From Actinoplanes sp. TBRC 11911 (GTDB lineage Bacteria; Actinomycetota; Actinomycetes; Mycobacteriales; Micromonosporaceae), in contig NZ_JABBNC010000021.1 of the NCBI RefSeq assembly GCF_012933445.1, forward strand, positions 62,001 through 126,000: a stretch of 64,000 bases of DNA, in the 5' to 3' direction. Under the pieces are notes generated by a model. That model searched no databases. It was not told the DNA's origin and was given only the letters and a program-made list of their open reading frames with translations. This document shows positions 1 through 9,146 of this stretch, piece after piece. A program made the position numbers and the translations under genes. Numbering within the stretch: position 1 is the stretch's first letter; every line of letters begins with the position of its first letter.

Positions 1-1
1 C

Positions 2-940
2 GGGCCGGACGTCCTGCACCTGGCGGACGTGCCGGCCCCGGTCCCCGGCGATCGGGACGTGCTGATCCGCGTACGGGCCGCCGAAGCGACCAAATCGGAC
101 TGCGAGTTCCGCAGCTTCCGGTACTCGGTGAAATGGATCTGGCTGCCCCTGCGGATCACGGTCGGCGTCTTCCGGCCGCGACGGCGGATCCTGGGCGGCT
201 ACTTCGCCGGCGAGGTGGTGTCGGTCGGCGAACGGGTCACCCGCTTCGCCCCGGGCCACCAAATCTACGGCGCGGCCGGCCTCCACCTGGGCGCCTACGG
301 CGAGTACGTCGTCCTGCCCGCGAGCGCCGCCCTCGCGGCCAAGCCGAAGAACATGACGTTCGCCGAGGCCGCCGCCGTCCCGCTCGGCGGCCTCAACGCT
401 CTGCACTTCATGCGACGGGCGACAATCAAAGCCGGCGAGCATGTGCTGATCATCGGGGCCGGCGGCAGCATCGGCGCCCACGCCGTGCAAATCGCCCGCT
501 CGATGGGCGCCCGGATCACCGCGGTCGACCACGGCATCAAGGAGGAGTTCGTCCGCCGTCTCGGCGCCGACGACTTCGTCGACTACACGACGGCCGATGT
601 CACCACCATGGGCGGCCGCTTCGACGTCATCTTCGACATGGTCCCGGCCAGCCCGTTCCGCCGTCTCCTCGGCATGCTCCAGCCGGGCGGCCGCTATCTC
701 AACGGCAACCCGCGCCTGCCGGTGCTGCTCCGCTCGGCGACGACCCCGCGCGTCACCACCGCCTTCGCCCCCGAGACGACGGAGGACCTGACAACACTCA
801 CCGCCATGATCGAGGCCGGCCAGATCCGGCCGATCGTCGACCGCGTCTACCCGATGTCCGAGGCGGCCGCCGCCCACCGCCGCGTCGACACCGAGCAGCG
901 CGTGGGCGCCGTCGTGCTCAGCATGGACTCGCTCGATTAG
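2..940 (+). CDS. MDR-superfamily NAD(P)-dependent dehydrogenase / quinone oxidoreductase-like, 5' partial
   Basis: The frame is open from the left edge, reading GPDVLHLADVPAPVPGDRDV, which is where MDR proteins have their first beta strands, so about 10-15 residues are missing and the GTG at 29 is not the true start. The N-terminal GroES-like fold is followed by a Rossmann fold with GAGGSIGAHAVQIA, then a C-terminal half typical of ADH_zinc_N_2. The usual catalytic zinc ligands of true alcohol dehydrogenases are not evident (KSDCEF and GHQIYG at those places), so a zinc-independent reductase acting on quinones or enones is more likely. The substrate is unknown. Its stop codon overlaps the stop of the convergent gene at 937 by two bases. 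Confidence 0.85.
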   Translation, partial: GPDVLHLADVPAPVPGDRDVLIRVRAAEATKSDCEFRSFRYSVKWIWLPLRITVGVFRPRRRILGGYFAGEVVSVGERVTRFAPGHQIYGAAGLHLGAYGEYVVLPASAALAAKPKNMTFAEAAAVPLGGLNALHFMRRATIKAGEHVLIIGAGGSIGAHAVQIARSMGARITAVDHGIKEEFVRRLGADDFVDYTTADVTTMGGRFDVIFDMVPASPFRRLLGMLQPGGRYLNGNPRLPVLLRSATTPRVTTAFAPETTEDLTTLTAMIEAGQIRPIVDRVYPMSEAAAAHRRVDTEQRVGAVVLSMDSLD

Positions 941-1881
941 ATCGGGAAGTGGCCGCGCCGCCAATACCAGTGACGCCCCGCCCGCAGGTGGTCCACGATC
1001 GCGCGCTGCAGCACGGTGCGCCGCGGCAACCGGTCGAGCGGCGTGCTCAAACTGCGAAACACGAAACGCCGCACCTCGACATCGGCGTTCAACCCCTCCG
1101 GTTCCTCGTACGCCTCCAGATCGAACCGTCGCTGAAACCGCACGATGTTCGCATCGTCGGGCAGGTACTCCAGCAGCTGCGGGTCGAGCAGCCACGAGCC
1201 GCAGGAGAACGCCGTGTACCGCTCGTCCGGAAAGTGCCGCGGAAAGAACGCGCGGGCCCGGTCGAGCGACGCCGTGACCGACTCCGGGCTCAGCGGCCCC
1301 GCGTCCGGAATGTGCAGGTCGATACTGGTGTCGCCGCGCTGGTGCTGCAACCGCCCCAGCTCGTAGAGGCTGCCCCGCGCGTGCAGCGTCAGCCAGCTCT
1401 GCATGATCGGCCAGCCCTCGCCGCGCATCCGCCGGTCGATCGCGAGGTTGCGCCCCAAATCGGCGAGGGTCACCCAGGACACGTCGTCGGAAATGCCATG
1501 CTTCCGGTGGTACGCCCGGACGACGTCGACAAGCGCAAGATACCCGTACACGTACAGATGCCGCCAAGCGAATCCGCGCTCACGCGGCAACTCGGGACCG
1601 GGCACCAGCCAGGCATGGCCAGCGAGGTCCGCGCGCACCAGCGCGATCGAGCGGTCGAGCAGCCAGCGCAGCTCAGGAGTCCACAGCGGAGACCCGGCAT
1701 CGGGCCAGCCGGCCATGATCTCGGCGGCGTCATCGGGCCGCACCCCGAGCCGGTCAAGGAGAGCGGGAGCGTCTACTTTGTCCGGCAGCGGCGCCGACGG
1801 ATGGTCACCGGCAAGCCGTCGTACGCGCTCGAGATCCTCGACCGGCACCCCGAGCCGCGACGCGGCGACATCCAGATCCAC
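937..1881 (-). CDS. GNAT-like acyltransferase domain protein (NAT_N plus GNAT_C type)
   Basis: A 314-residue protein resembling the actinobacterial acyltransferase-domain family with an N-terminal NAT_N-like half and a GNAT-like C-terminal half; characteristic stretches are WLVPGPELPRER, GEGWPIMQSWLTLHARG and the C-terminal FSCGSWLLDPQL. The frame stays open further upstream, but those residues are low-complexity and would run into the end of the hydrolase gene at 1955. I chose the GTG at 1881, which has a GGTAGGG Shine-Dalgarno-like sequence and gives a normal family N-terminus. It lies 73 bp downstream of the CocE-type gene on the same strand and could be co-transcribed. The substrate is unknown; family assignment is from recalled sequence character. 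Confidence 0.7.
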   Translation of the reverse strand: MDLDVAASRLGVPVEDLERVRRLAGDHPSAPLPDKVDAPALLDRLGVRPDDAAEIMAGWPDAGSPLWTPELRWLLDRSIALVRADLAGHAWLVPGPELPRERGFAWRHLYVYGYLALVDVVRAYHRKHGISDDVSWVTLADLGRNLAIDRRMRGEGWPIMQSWLTLHARGSLYELGRLQHQRGDTSIDLHIPDAGPLSPESVTASLDRARAFFPRHFPDERYTAFSCGSWLLDPQLLEYLPDDANIVRFQRRFDLEAYEEPEGLNADVEVRRFVFRSLSTPLDRLPRRTVLQRAIVDHLRAGRHWYWRRGHFPI

Positions 1882-1954
1882 GTGCGCGACCCTACCGGCT
1901 GGTCCGACGCGGGGTGGACCGCCGCGAGACGGTCCACCCCCTGCTGCGAGCTCG

Positions 1955-3763
1955 TCAGTGCCGATCGCGGACGGCGAGCGGGAAGGTCCCCGCACCGACG
2001 TCCGAGAGCGTACGGGTGAACTGCCTCAGATATGTGTCGAGGAACGGTGACCGACCGCCCTGGGTCGGCACGTCGAACTTCGGGTTCTGCAGGTCGAGGC
2101 TCAGCTTCGCCCGGGAGACCTGGATCGTGTTGCCGCTCGGGGTGTCGCGCCAGCTGTTGCTGCCGATCGTGCCGATCTGAACGCCGAGCTGGTGGCCTAC
2201 CTCGAAGGTCCAGTCGGTGGACTTCAGGTCGAACGTGACCTTGCCGGCCCGCGAGATCAGCGCGACGTTCTCGTCGAACATGACCGAGGTCCCGCCCGGT
2301 GCGACGTCCCACAACCGCACCATGACGTTGCCCGCGGCGCTCGCGTTCAACGAGATCCGCGGCGTGGCGGTGATCCGCACCCGAGACTTCGTGGGCGTGG
2401 ACCATCCGTAGTAGCTGTGCGTGTCGGCCGCCGCCACCAGCGGGGCGAGGCTCTTCGCGGCCAGCGGTGCGGTGTCGGTCGCGTGCTCCATGTCCCACTG
2501 CTGGCCCTCGGCCGGGGCCGGTGCCGCTAGTGCCGAGGCGATGCCGTCGTCGACGTACTGCCCGTCCGGCAGGCTCGCCGTGGTGTCCGACGTCGGCGTC
2601 GGCCAGGTGGACTGCGCGCGCCAGACGGCGGTGCTGTCCTCGATGGCGAAGGCCGGGTCGTGGACCGGCGACTTGATGCCCTTCAGGTAGCGGTCGTAGA
2701 AGCGCATGACCTCGTCGAAGAACCCGGCGCGGCCCTGCAGCAGCTGCCCCGCCGCGTTGGTCTCGTTGCCGCGGACGTGCTCCCACTGGCCCATCCAGCC
2801 GCGCTCGACGCCGCGGTGGTTGTCGAGGTACTCCTCGGTGTCCTCGGGCTTGGTGTTGTTCTCGATGAAGCCCTGGGTGATGAACAGCGGAGTGTCCGTG
2901 CCCTTGGCCTTCGCCGCGAGGTTACGCGCCCGCCAGTACGATGAGTCCAGGTCCGGGTTGTTGTTGTTCGTCAGGTTGTCGCTGAGGCACTCGGGGTGGC
3001 TCACCTCGTAGTTCGCGTTCGCCTTGTAGTGGTCGCTGTCGTCGGCCAGCGGCGCCATCGTGGCGATACCGTTGTACGCGTTCGGGGTGCCGGTCACGTT
3101 GGGCCGGGGCACACCGTTGCTGAACAGGTAGTTGTACATGTTCCACACCGGCTCCTGCGCCACGACCGCCTTGAGGGCCCCTTGGCGCAGGTTGTTGCCG
3201 ACCAGCCCGGTCACGGCGTCGTACGACTTGCCGTACATGCCCACCTTGCCGGTCGACCACGGCTGGCTCGCCGACCACTGGATGGCGGCCTTCACGTCGG
3301 CCTGCTCGCCGGGCCCGACCCAGTCGAGGCAGCCGGTGCTGCCACCGAAGCCGCGCAGGTCGACCATCACGTAGCTGTAGCCGCGGGCGAACAGGTTGGT
3401 GCCGCTGGTGAAGTCCTCGAACCGGTTCGAGGGCCCGGTCTGGGTCCACCCTTCCGGCCCGGTCTGACCGGCGTGGCCGAAGTAGGGCCCGACGGCGAGG
3501 ATGACCGGAGTCTTGGCGTGGCGCGGCAGGTTCGCCGGCCGGAGGACGTCGGCGTGAAGCTGGACGCCACTGTGGTCGGCGGACGGGAAGTAAACTTCCG
3601 TCCACACCGCCCCTTCGGGTACGCGGGGGTTCTCCTCGTGGGTGATGCCCCCTTGGGTCGCTGCCGGTGTGTGCGACGGCGCCGCGGCGGCCGCCGTGCC
3701 ACTGAGGGCGAGAGCCGCCACCGAGATCAGCGCGCCGACGGTCACCCGTCTGCGTATGGTCAT
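1955..3763 (-). CDS. Secreted CocE/NonD-family (X-Pro dipeptidyl-peptidase S15-like) alpha/beta hydrolase
   Basis: A 602-residue protein starting at an ATG with a strong GGGGAGG ribosome binding site; the longer open frame upstream is ignored. Residues 1-27 form a Sec/Tat-like signal peptide (MTIRRRV, hydrophobic stretch, AAAAAPS). The nucleophile elbow GKSYD places the catalytic serine near residue 180, after DLRGFGGSTG, which is typical of S15/CocE proteins. At the expected acid position the chain reads QGFIENNTKPE, where relatives often have GLNDWNVKP, so aspartate may be replaced by glutamate. The histidine is probably in QWEHVRGNE. The C-terminal third is the jelly-roll PepX_C domain (SRAGKVTFDLKSTDW). 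Expected function: extracellular peptidase or esterase. Confidence 0.87.
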   Translation of the reverse strand: MTIRRRVTVGALISVAALALSGTAAAAAPSHTPAATQGGITHEENPRVPEGAVWTEVYFPSADHSGVQLHADVLRPANLPRHAKTPVILAVGPYFGHAGQTGPEGWTQTGPSNRFEDFTSGTNLFARGYSYVMVDLRGFGGSTGCLDWVGPGEQADVKAAIQWSASQPWSTGKVGMYGKSYDAVTGLVGNNLRQGALKAVVAQEPVWNMYNYLFSNGVPRPNVTGTPNAYNGIATMAPLADDSDHYKANANYEVSHPECLSDNLTNNNNPDLDSSYWRARNLAAKAKGTDTPLFITQGFIENNTKPEDTEEYLDNHRGVERGWMGQWEHVRGNETNAAGQLLQGRAGFFDEVMRFYDRYLKGIKSPVHDPAFAIEDSTAVWRAQSTWPTPTSDTTASLPDGQYVDDGIASALAAPAPAEGQQWDMEHATDTAPLAAKSLAPLVAAADTHSYYGWSTPTKSRVRITATPRISLNASAAGNVMVRLWDVAPGGTSVMFDENVALISRAGKVTFDLKSTDWTFEVGHQLGVQIGTIGSNSWRDTPSGNTIQVSRAKLSLDLQNPKFDVPTQGGRSPFLDTYLRQFTRTLSDVGAGTFPLAVRDRH

Positions 3764-4048
3764 CTGGCCTCCCCGAGCCATAGAGAAGTATCTCTGCGAC
3801 CCTGACGCTAGCCGATCATCATCCTGTTTGGAGGCTCGCGAGGCGATTGGTTTGATCTCCAGGGGACGCTTCGGGGAGATAGACACGCATGGGTCGATTG
3901 CCGGGCTATCCGATCAATGCGACACGATCCCGTACGGCGTCCGAGCCGCCGATCCGGCGGACGCGTTCGGCCCTCGGTATGCGGCTCACCCTCGAGCCGT
4001 TGCCCGCCACTGCAACGCAGTACGAAACGGCTTGTCCAGGCAATTTTT

Positions 4049-4912
4049 TCAGGCAGCTATCGGGAACTGCGTTGACGTTCGCTCGGTACGGCGGTTCAGG
4101 CGGTAGCGCGCCGGGGACTGGCCGGTCACCCGCTTGAATGTGCGGATGAAGGAGTTCTCGGTGCCGAAGCCGAACTCCTTCGCCACCGAGCTGATCGTGC
4201 GATCGGTCGCCCGCAGCAACCGAGCCGCGGACTGCACCCGCCACCGGGCGAGATAGTCCAGCGGGGCCAGCCCGACCGTGTCCTTGAAGCGCTGCGCGAA
4301 CGTGCTGCGGGACATGCCCGCCGCGGCGGCCAGCTTGGGCAGTGTCCACGGCTCGGCGGGGTGGCGATGCATCAGCGCCAGCGCCGGCCGCAGGCGCTCG
4401 TCACCCAAGGCCCGTAGCCAGCCCGTCGGCGTCCCGGCGCCGGTCAGCACGGCGCGCAGGGTCTGCACGAACAGGATGTGCGTCAGGTGGTCGCGCATCG
4501 CGCCGGTGCCCGGAATGTCCGTCGAAGTCTCCTGCGCCAGCATCTCCAGCACCGGGCGTAAGGCGGCGGCAGCGGGCGTCCCGGACCGGATCGCCGAGAC
4601 CGCGGGCAGGTGCTCGACGAGCAGGGCCGCCGTCGTCTCGTCGAACGCCAGCGCGCCGCTGATCGCCGAGGTCTCACCGGGCACCCCCGGCGCCACGTTG
4701 TGGTAGACCGTGTCCGGCCAGGCCGCCTCGAAAACGGCCATGCCGTCGTCGGCCGGGCGATCCGGGTCCGACCCCACGGCGTACGCGTCGCCGCTCGTCA
4801 GCAGGTAGCAATCGCCGGCACGTAGCAGCAACGGCTCGGCCCCGCCGGTGTTCAGCCACATGTGGCCGCGCAGCACGGCGCCGACGCGGATGTGCCGGTA
4901 CTCGGCGAAGCG
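4049..4912 (-). pseudogene. AraC-family regulator with cupin_6 sensor domain, 5'-truncated
   Basis: Recognisable homology begins abruptly at RFAEYRHIRVGAVLRGHMWL and continues through a cupin-type sensor domain (LLLRAGDCYLLTSGDAYAV) into a complete AraC DNA-binding domain with two helix-turn-helix motifs (LAAAAGMSRSTFAQRF and VAKEFGFGTENSFIRTF). About 35-40 N-terminal residues normally before RF are missing, and no start codon with a ribosome binding site lies at the truncation point. Directly upstream on the same strand the sequence is the body of a FAD oxidase, read in another frame. A fragment could still be made from an internal GTG, keeping the DNA-binding domain. I treat it as a fusion or deletion remnant. 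Confidence 0.7.
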
Positions 4913-5829
4913 TGAATCAGGGCGCTTTCGGTGTACGGCCGGGTGCGGACATCGTCCAGAATCGCCGCCGTGACAGCCCGGATCGGGGCCAGCAAACGCG
5001 CACCGTCCTCGGTGGATCCCAGAAAAGCGAATCGCACGTGCAACACAAACGCACCACGCAACGGTTCCGGCAGCTCGGGAATCGGGGGAAGTCGCTGCAC
5101 GGCGACGGAGGTGGTGGCCTCTTCCGGAAGCGTAAGAGCCCACGTACGCCATACCCGCAGAACCGAAGCCATCCGCTCCCCGGGGAAATGCAGCCCGCCA
5201 CCGTAGAACTCGCTGACCGGGAACAGGTCGAACTCGATCGCCGTCACCACCCCGAAATTGCCCTTGCCGCCACGCAAGGCCCAGAACAGATCGGGTTCGT
5301 CGGCCGCGGTCACCTGCCGCAGCTCACCGTCGGCGGTCACCAGTTCAATCTCCCGTACGTGGTCAGCCGCGTACCCTTGGGAGCGACCGAACACCGGGCT
5401 CTGCCCGCCGCCGAGCAGGTAGGCGACAACGCCGACGGAAAGAGTGGAGCCACTCATCGGCGCCAATCCGTACTCCGCCGCGGCGGCCGTCACCGCACTC
5501 CACCGGACTCCCGCTTCGACCCGCGCCGTCCGGGCGTCCGCGTCGATCCGTACGCCGTCCATCCGGGAGGTGTTGATCAGAATCGCGCCGCCCGCATGCT
5601 GGGCCACCTGATGCCCGGTGGTGCGCACCGCCACGGGCAGCCGCCGTGCCGCGGCGAGCCGAACCACGGCCCGCACGTCGGCGACACTCGTGACCCCGAC
5701 CGCCACCGCCGGCTCCAGATAGTTGTTCAGGTTGTAGACCGCGACCTCGTCGGCGAATCCCGCGTCCCCCGGCAGCAGCACCGGCCCGGCCACGACCCCA
5801 CGCAATTCTTCCGACACCGGATCATTCAT
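4852..5829 (-). pseudogene. FAD-binding oxidoreductase (PCMH/FAD_binding_4 type), C-terminally truncated
   Basis: The start is the ATG at 5829 (MNDPVSEELRG). The FAD-binding domain is well preserved: TTGHQVAQHAGG carries the histidine usually linked to FAD, followed by VEAGVRWSAV, YLLGGGQSPVFG and WALRGGKGNFGVVTAIEFDLFPV. Homology runs to RTRPYTESALIHA near 4913, then the frame enters the AraC gene out of register and stops after ASPSTGTSASAPCCAATCG. Relatives are about 440-460 residues with a substrate domain and a C-terminal berberine-bridge segment, which are absent here (325 residues). It lies 154 bp downstream of the amidohydrolase on the same strand. Probably inactive. Confidence 0.75.
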
Positions 5830-5983
5830 TTCGCCCGTCCCCGCTAACGTCGACCGCCCTGAATAGGCCGTTTCGAAGCTAGGGTCCGAGCGGGCGGGCC
5901 CCCACAGCACGGAGTCCAGAAAACTGATCACATAGTCCAGAGTTAAACGGACAAACCGGCTCTCTTCGGTGAAGGTGCCGCGA

Positions 5984-7042
5984 TCATGCGGGCCGGCCGC
6001 CGGTGAACAGCTTTCCGCGGACGATCACGGCGCGCGGCTTGTCGAGCTGGCCGAGGTCGGTGCGCGGGTCGGCGTCGAACACGACAGCGTCCGCCGGGGC
6101 GCCCTCTTGCAAGCCGGGCAGACCCAGGTACGACCGGGCCGTCCAGGAGGCGGCCGCGATCGCCTCATGCGGAGACACGCCGGCGGCCACCAGCGCCCGC
6201 ACCTCCCGCGTAATCTGTCCGTGCGGTCGCGAATCCGTACCGGCCAGGACGGTCACCCCGGCCTCGACGGCGGCCGCGGTCAGTCGGCCGTGCGCGCTCG
6301 CCCCGGGCACGTACCAGCTCGTCCGCGCCCGCTCGGGATCGGCGTTGATCCGCCGCAGCGACTCGGTGATCCCGGACAGCGTGGGCGTCAGCGCGATGCC
6401 CCGCGCGGCCATCCGCGGCAGCAGCTCCGGGTCGAGGCCCATACCGTGCTCCAGCGAATCGACGCCGGCCTCGACCGCGACCCGGCCACCCGCCGCGTGC
6501 TGGGAGTGCACCGCGAGCCGCCCACCCACCGCGTGCACGCGCGCGACGGCCGCCCGCAGCACCGCAACCGGCATCACGTCGTCGTCGGCGAGCCAGTCGA
6601 TCACAACCTTTGCCCATCCCGTACGGGCTGCCTGCTCGGCGGCGACAGCGGGCAGATCCGCCGTCGCCGGCCGGCGGCCCCAGCCGTCGAAGAACTGCCC
6701 CTGCTGCGCGATCCACGGTCCGGCGTGCAGCGCCCGCGGGCTGTCGTCGGAGCGCCCGAACCAGTCCGGCGGATCACCGGCGAGGCCGGGCGCGCGAATC
6801 AGCGTGACACCGGACGCGAGATGCGCGCGAAGGTCCTCCCGGAGGATGCCGGCATCCAGCGGCCGGCCCGGATCCGACGCGCCGGGGTGGGTGTGCGCGT
6901 CCACCAGTCCCGGCACGATCCAGCCCTCGGCGACCAGGTCGGCGCCGGCCACCGGATCCGACGTCCACCGGTCACCGTCGGCATAGAGGTCGACCGGCTC
7001 GCCCGAAGGAAGCGCGAAGCCCCGAACCCGCAACACAGCCAT
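5984..7042 (-). CDS. Metal-dependent amidohydrolase-family protein
   Basis: A 352-residue amidohydrolase-superfamily enzyme. The metal-binding HxH is in VDAHTHP, a candidate carboxylated lysine in KVVIDW, a metal histidine in VHSQHAAGG, a further histidine in SLEHGMG, and the catalytic aspartate in LAGTDSRPHG. The C-terminal strand (ADAVVFDADPRTDLGQLDKPRAVIVRGKLF) is the composite-domain end typical of imidazolonepropionase and prolidase-like members. The ATG at 7042 begins MAVLRVRGFALPSGE, matching the family N-terminus; upstream codons are unlike protein. The substrate cannot be told. It is divergent from the hydrolase remnant at 7256 and upstream of the truncated FAD oxidase on the same strand. 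Confidence 0.85.
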   Translation of the reverse strand: MAVLRVRGFALPSGEPVDLYADGDRWTSDPVAGADLVAEGWIVPGLVDAHTHPGASDPGRPLDAGILREDLRAHLASGVTLIRAPGLAGDPPDWFGRSDDSPRALHAGPWIAQQGQFFDGWGRRPATADLPAVAAEQAARTGWAKVVIDWLADDDVMPVAVLRAAVARVHAVGGRLAVHSQHAAGGRVAVEAGVDSLEHGMGLDPELLPRMAARGIALTPTLSGITESLRRINADPERARTSWYVPGASAHGRLTAAAVEAGVTVLAGTDSRPHGQITREVRALVAAGVSPHEAIAAASWTARSYLGLPGLQEGAPADAVVFDADPRTDLGQLDKPRAVIVRGKLFTGGRPA

Positions 7043-7255
7043 CGGCTCAGCGTGCCACCCCCTGTCGACCGGGTCGCGCTCTCCGGGCGGAGCCGGACCC
7101 GGCCCGGTCACCGCGAAGGCCTTCCCGGACGCGGTGATCACGATCCGTATGGCGCATGCCCGAATGTTCGCCCGGCACCTCCCGAAAATTGTCCGGATAT
7201 ACTCGCCGCGACGCCGGATAAAGGCCTCATAAACGCTTTCTGGGGAGGCTGTAGA

Positions 7256-7510
7256 ATGACCGAATTCGTGTTGCTGCACGGCGCTTTTCATTCCGCCTGG
7301 CATTGGCGGAAACTGATTCCCGAGTTGCAGCGCCGGGGCCATCGCGTGCGAGCGGTCGATCTGCCCGGCGCCGATCCGGCGGCCACCACCGAGTCGTTCG
7401 TCGCGGCGATCGACGCTGCCGTGGGCGAGCCCGAGGACACCGTTCTCGTAGCGCACTCGGCCGCGGGTCTGTGGGCGCCGATTGTCGCGCAGTTCGCCGA
7501 GTTACTGACG
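7256..7510 (+). pseudogene. Alpha/beta-fold hydrolase, 3'-truncated remnant
   Basis: An ATG preceded by a strong GGGGAGG starts a typical small alpha/beta hydrolase: VLLHGAFHSAWHWRKLIPEL (oxyanion region), then VLVAHSAAGLWAPIVAQ with the nucleophile serine near residue 68. Homology ends at about residue 80 (near 7493); the frame then reads unrelated sequence antisense to the end of the HxlR gene and stops at 7612. The aspartate and histidine of the triad, and about 150 residues, are missing. The intact start region and missing 3' half suggest a deletion whose right end lies just before the HxlR gene. Confidence 0.7.
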
Positions 7511-7523
7511 TCAGGCCCTGCGG

Positions 7524-7874
7524 CTAACCCGCGAGTCGCTTCTCGCGCCGGCGGTTGCTCCACTTCACCACCGGCAGGAGCAGCGCGATCAGCTCGGCGC
7601 CGTCCTCGGTAACCGAGTAGAGGATCTGCACCGGCGTACTCGGGATGACCTCGCGCCGGAGGAGGCCCTGCGCCTCCAGGTCCTTGAGGCGATGGGCGAG
7701 GACCTTGTCGGAGATCCCCGCGACCATCCGGCGATATTCGGTGAAGCGGCGGGCGCCCTGCACGCCGGCCCAGAGGATGGCCGCCGCCCAGCGCTGCCCG
7801 ACGAGGTCGGCGGCGTGCTGCACGGCGAAGCAGGTGCCCGGGCTCTCGGCCGACGGCAAGTCCAGAGTCGTCAC
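7524..7874 (-). CDS. HxlR-family winged-helix transcriptional regulator
   Basis: A 116-residue HxlR/MarR-like regulator. It has the cysteine-bearing N-terminus (GTCFAVQHAADLVGQRWAAAILWA), recognition helix ISDKVLAHRLKDLEAQGLL and wing REVIPSTPVQILYSVTEDG, all typical of the family. I chose the GTG at 7874; upstream codons do not resemble the family. It is divergent from the luciferase-like oxidoreductase at 7939, with 64 bp between starts, the usual layout for HxlR regulators controlling a neighbouring oxidoreductase and sensing reactive species through the conserved cysteine. That regulatory link is inference. Confidence 0.88.
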   Translation of the reverse strand: MTTLDLPSAESPGTCFAVQHAADLVGQRWAAAILWAGVQGARRFTEYRRMVAGISDKVLAHRLKDLEAQGLLRREVIPSTPVQILYSVTEDGAELIALLLPVVKWSNRRREKRLAG

Positions 7875-7938
7875 TTTCCCAAGGTTAGCGACTATCCCCC
7901 GGTTTGCGAGCCCGGGGGTCGCGGTGCAGGGTGGCGGC

Positions 7939-8973
7939 GTGGAATTCGGACTCAACTCCTTCGGGGAGATCAGCTCGACCGGCGGCCGTGACCTGAGCGA
8001 CGCCGAGAGCGTGCGGCTGCTGGTCGAGGAGGCGAAGCTCGCCGAGTCGGTCGGCCTGGACGTGTTCAGCGTCGGCGAGCACTACCGCGAGGGCTACAAC
8101 GACTCGGCCACCCCGGTGCTGCTGGCCGCGATGGCCACGGCCACCGAGAAGATCCGGCTGGGCACGTCGGTCACGGTCCTGAGCACAAATGATCCGGTAC
8201 GCCTGTACCAGCAGTTCTCCACCCTCGACGCGCTGTCGAACGGTCGCGCGCAGCTGATCCTCGGCCGGGCGTCCGCGATCGAGTCGTTTCCGCTGTTCGG
8301 CTACGACCTGACCGACTACGAGCAGCTGTTCGAGGACAAGCTGGAGCTGTTCCTGCGGCTGATGCGCGAGGAGGCGGTGACCTGGTCCGGCACCGTCCGC
8401 GCGCCGCTGAACGACGTGCTGCTGCACCCGAGGATGCGGCCCGGCGGCATTCCCACCTGGATCGGCGTCGGCGGCAGCCCGAACTCGGTGGTCCGCGCCG
8501 CCGCCAATGGCCTGCCCCTGATGCTGGCGATCATCGGCGGCAGCCCGCGGCGCTTCGCCGGCCACGTCGACCTCTACGTCCGGGCGCTGGAGCACTTCGA
8601 CCGGCCGCCGCTTCCGGTGGGCGTCCATTCGATCGGCCTGATCGCCGACTCCGACGACGAGGCCGCGGACCTCTACTGGAATTACTGGGAGCCAGTGATC
8701 CGGCAGACCGGCATCGAGCGCGGCTGGCCCGCCCCGACCCGCGCGAGCTACGACGCCGAGGTGGGTCCCACCGGCGCGCTGGTGGTCGGCTCGCCGGAGA
8801 CGGTCGCCCAGAAGATCGCCGCCATGGCCCGCGACCTGCACCTGAGCCGTTTCGACCTCAAGTACGACATCCTGCGCCTGCCGAGCGAGGCCCGCACCCG
8901 CACCATCGAGCTGTTCGGCCGCGAGGTCGTCCCGCGCGTCCGCGAGCTCCTGGCCCCGGTCCCGGCCGCCTAG
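7939..8973 (+). CDS. LLM-class flavin-dependent oxidoreductase (luciferase-like)
   Basis: A 344-residue bacterial-luciferase-like monooxygenase of F420/FMN-dependent type. Characteristic parts are EFGLNSFGEIS at the start, EEAKLAESVGLDVFSVGEHYR, RLGTSVTVLSTNDPVRLYQQFSTLDALSNGR split over two strands of the TIM barrel, and TWIGVGGSPNSVVRAAANGLPLML. The GTG at 7939 has AGGGTGG upstream and gives the expected N-terminus. Its likely regulator is the divergent HxlR gene. The substrate is unknown. A 9-bp inverted repeat surrounds the stop codon and may act as terminator. Confidence 0.9.
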   Translation: MEFGLNSFGEISSTGGRDLSDAESVRLLVEEAKLAESVGLDVFSVGEHYREGYNDSATPVLLAAMATATEKIRLGTSVTVLSTNDPVRLYQQFSTLDALSNGRAQLILGRASAIESFPLFGYDLTDYEQLFEDKLELFLRLMREEAVTWSGTVRAPLNDVLLHPRMRPGGIPTWIGVGGSPNSVVRAAANGLPLMLAIIGGSPRRFAGHVDLYVRALEHFDRPPLPVGVHSIGLIADSDDEAADLYWNYWEPVIRQTGIERGWPAPTRASYDAEVGPTGALVVGSPETVAQKIAAMARDLHLSRFDLKYDILRLPSEARTRTIELFGREVVPRVRELLAPVPAA

Positions 8974-8993
8974 GCACCCGCCCGCCGGGACCG
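8957..8993 (+). terminator. Possible terminator around the stop of the luciferase-like gene
   Basis: CGGTCCCGG at 8957-8965 pairs perfectly with CCGGGACCG at 8985-8993 across a 19-nt loop containing the TAG stop. There is no U tract, so this is a weak call. Confidence 0.35.
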
Positions 8994-9146
8994 TCGCAGA
9001 TCCCCACACCGCGCGGGTTCACACGTGGCGACGTCGTCCGTGCCGCATGATGCCGGGGCGCGCGGCGGTGCCGGATGCTTGAGGCCGGCCCGCGCGCCCG
9101 ACCGTCCCCATCCCCGGTCAGGCCCCCTATGCGTCCGGAGGCGACG

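Noticed and set aside
3906..4349. 147-residue frame covering the end of the AraC remnant
   Set aside because: It is an alternative frame of the AraC DNA-binding domain and contains no independent motif.
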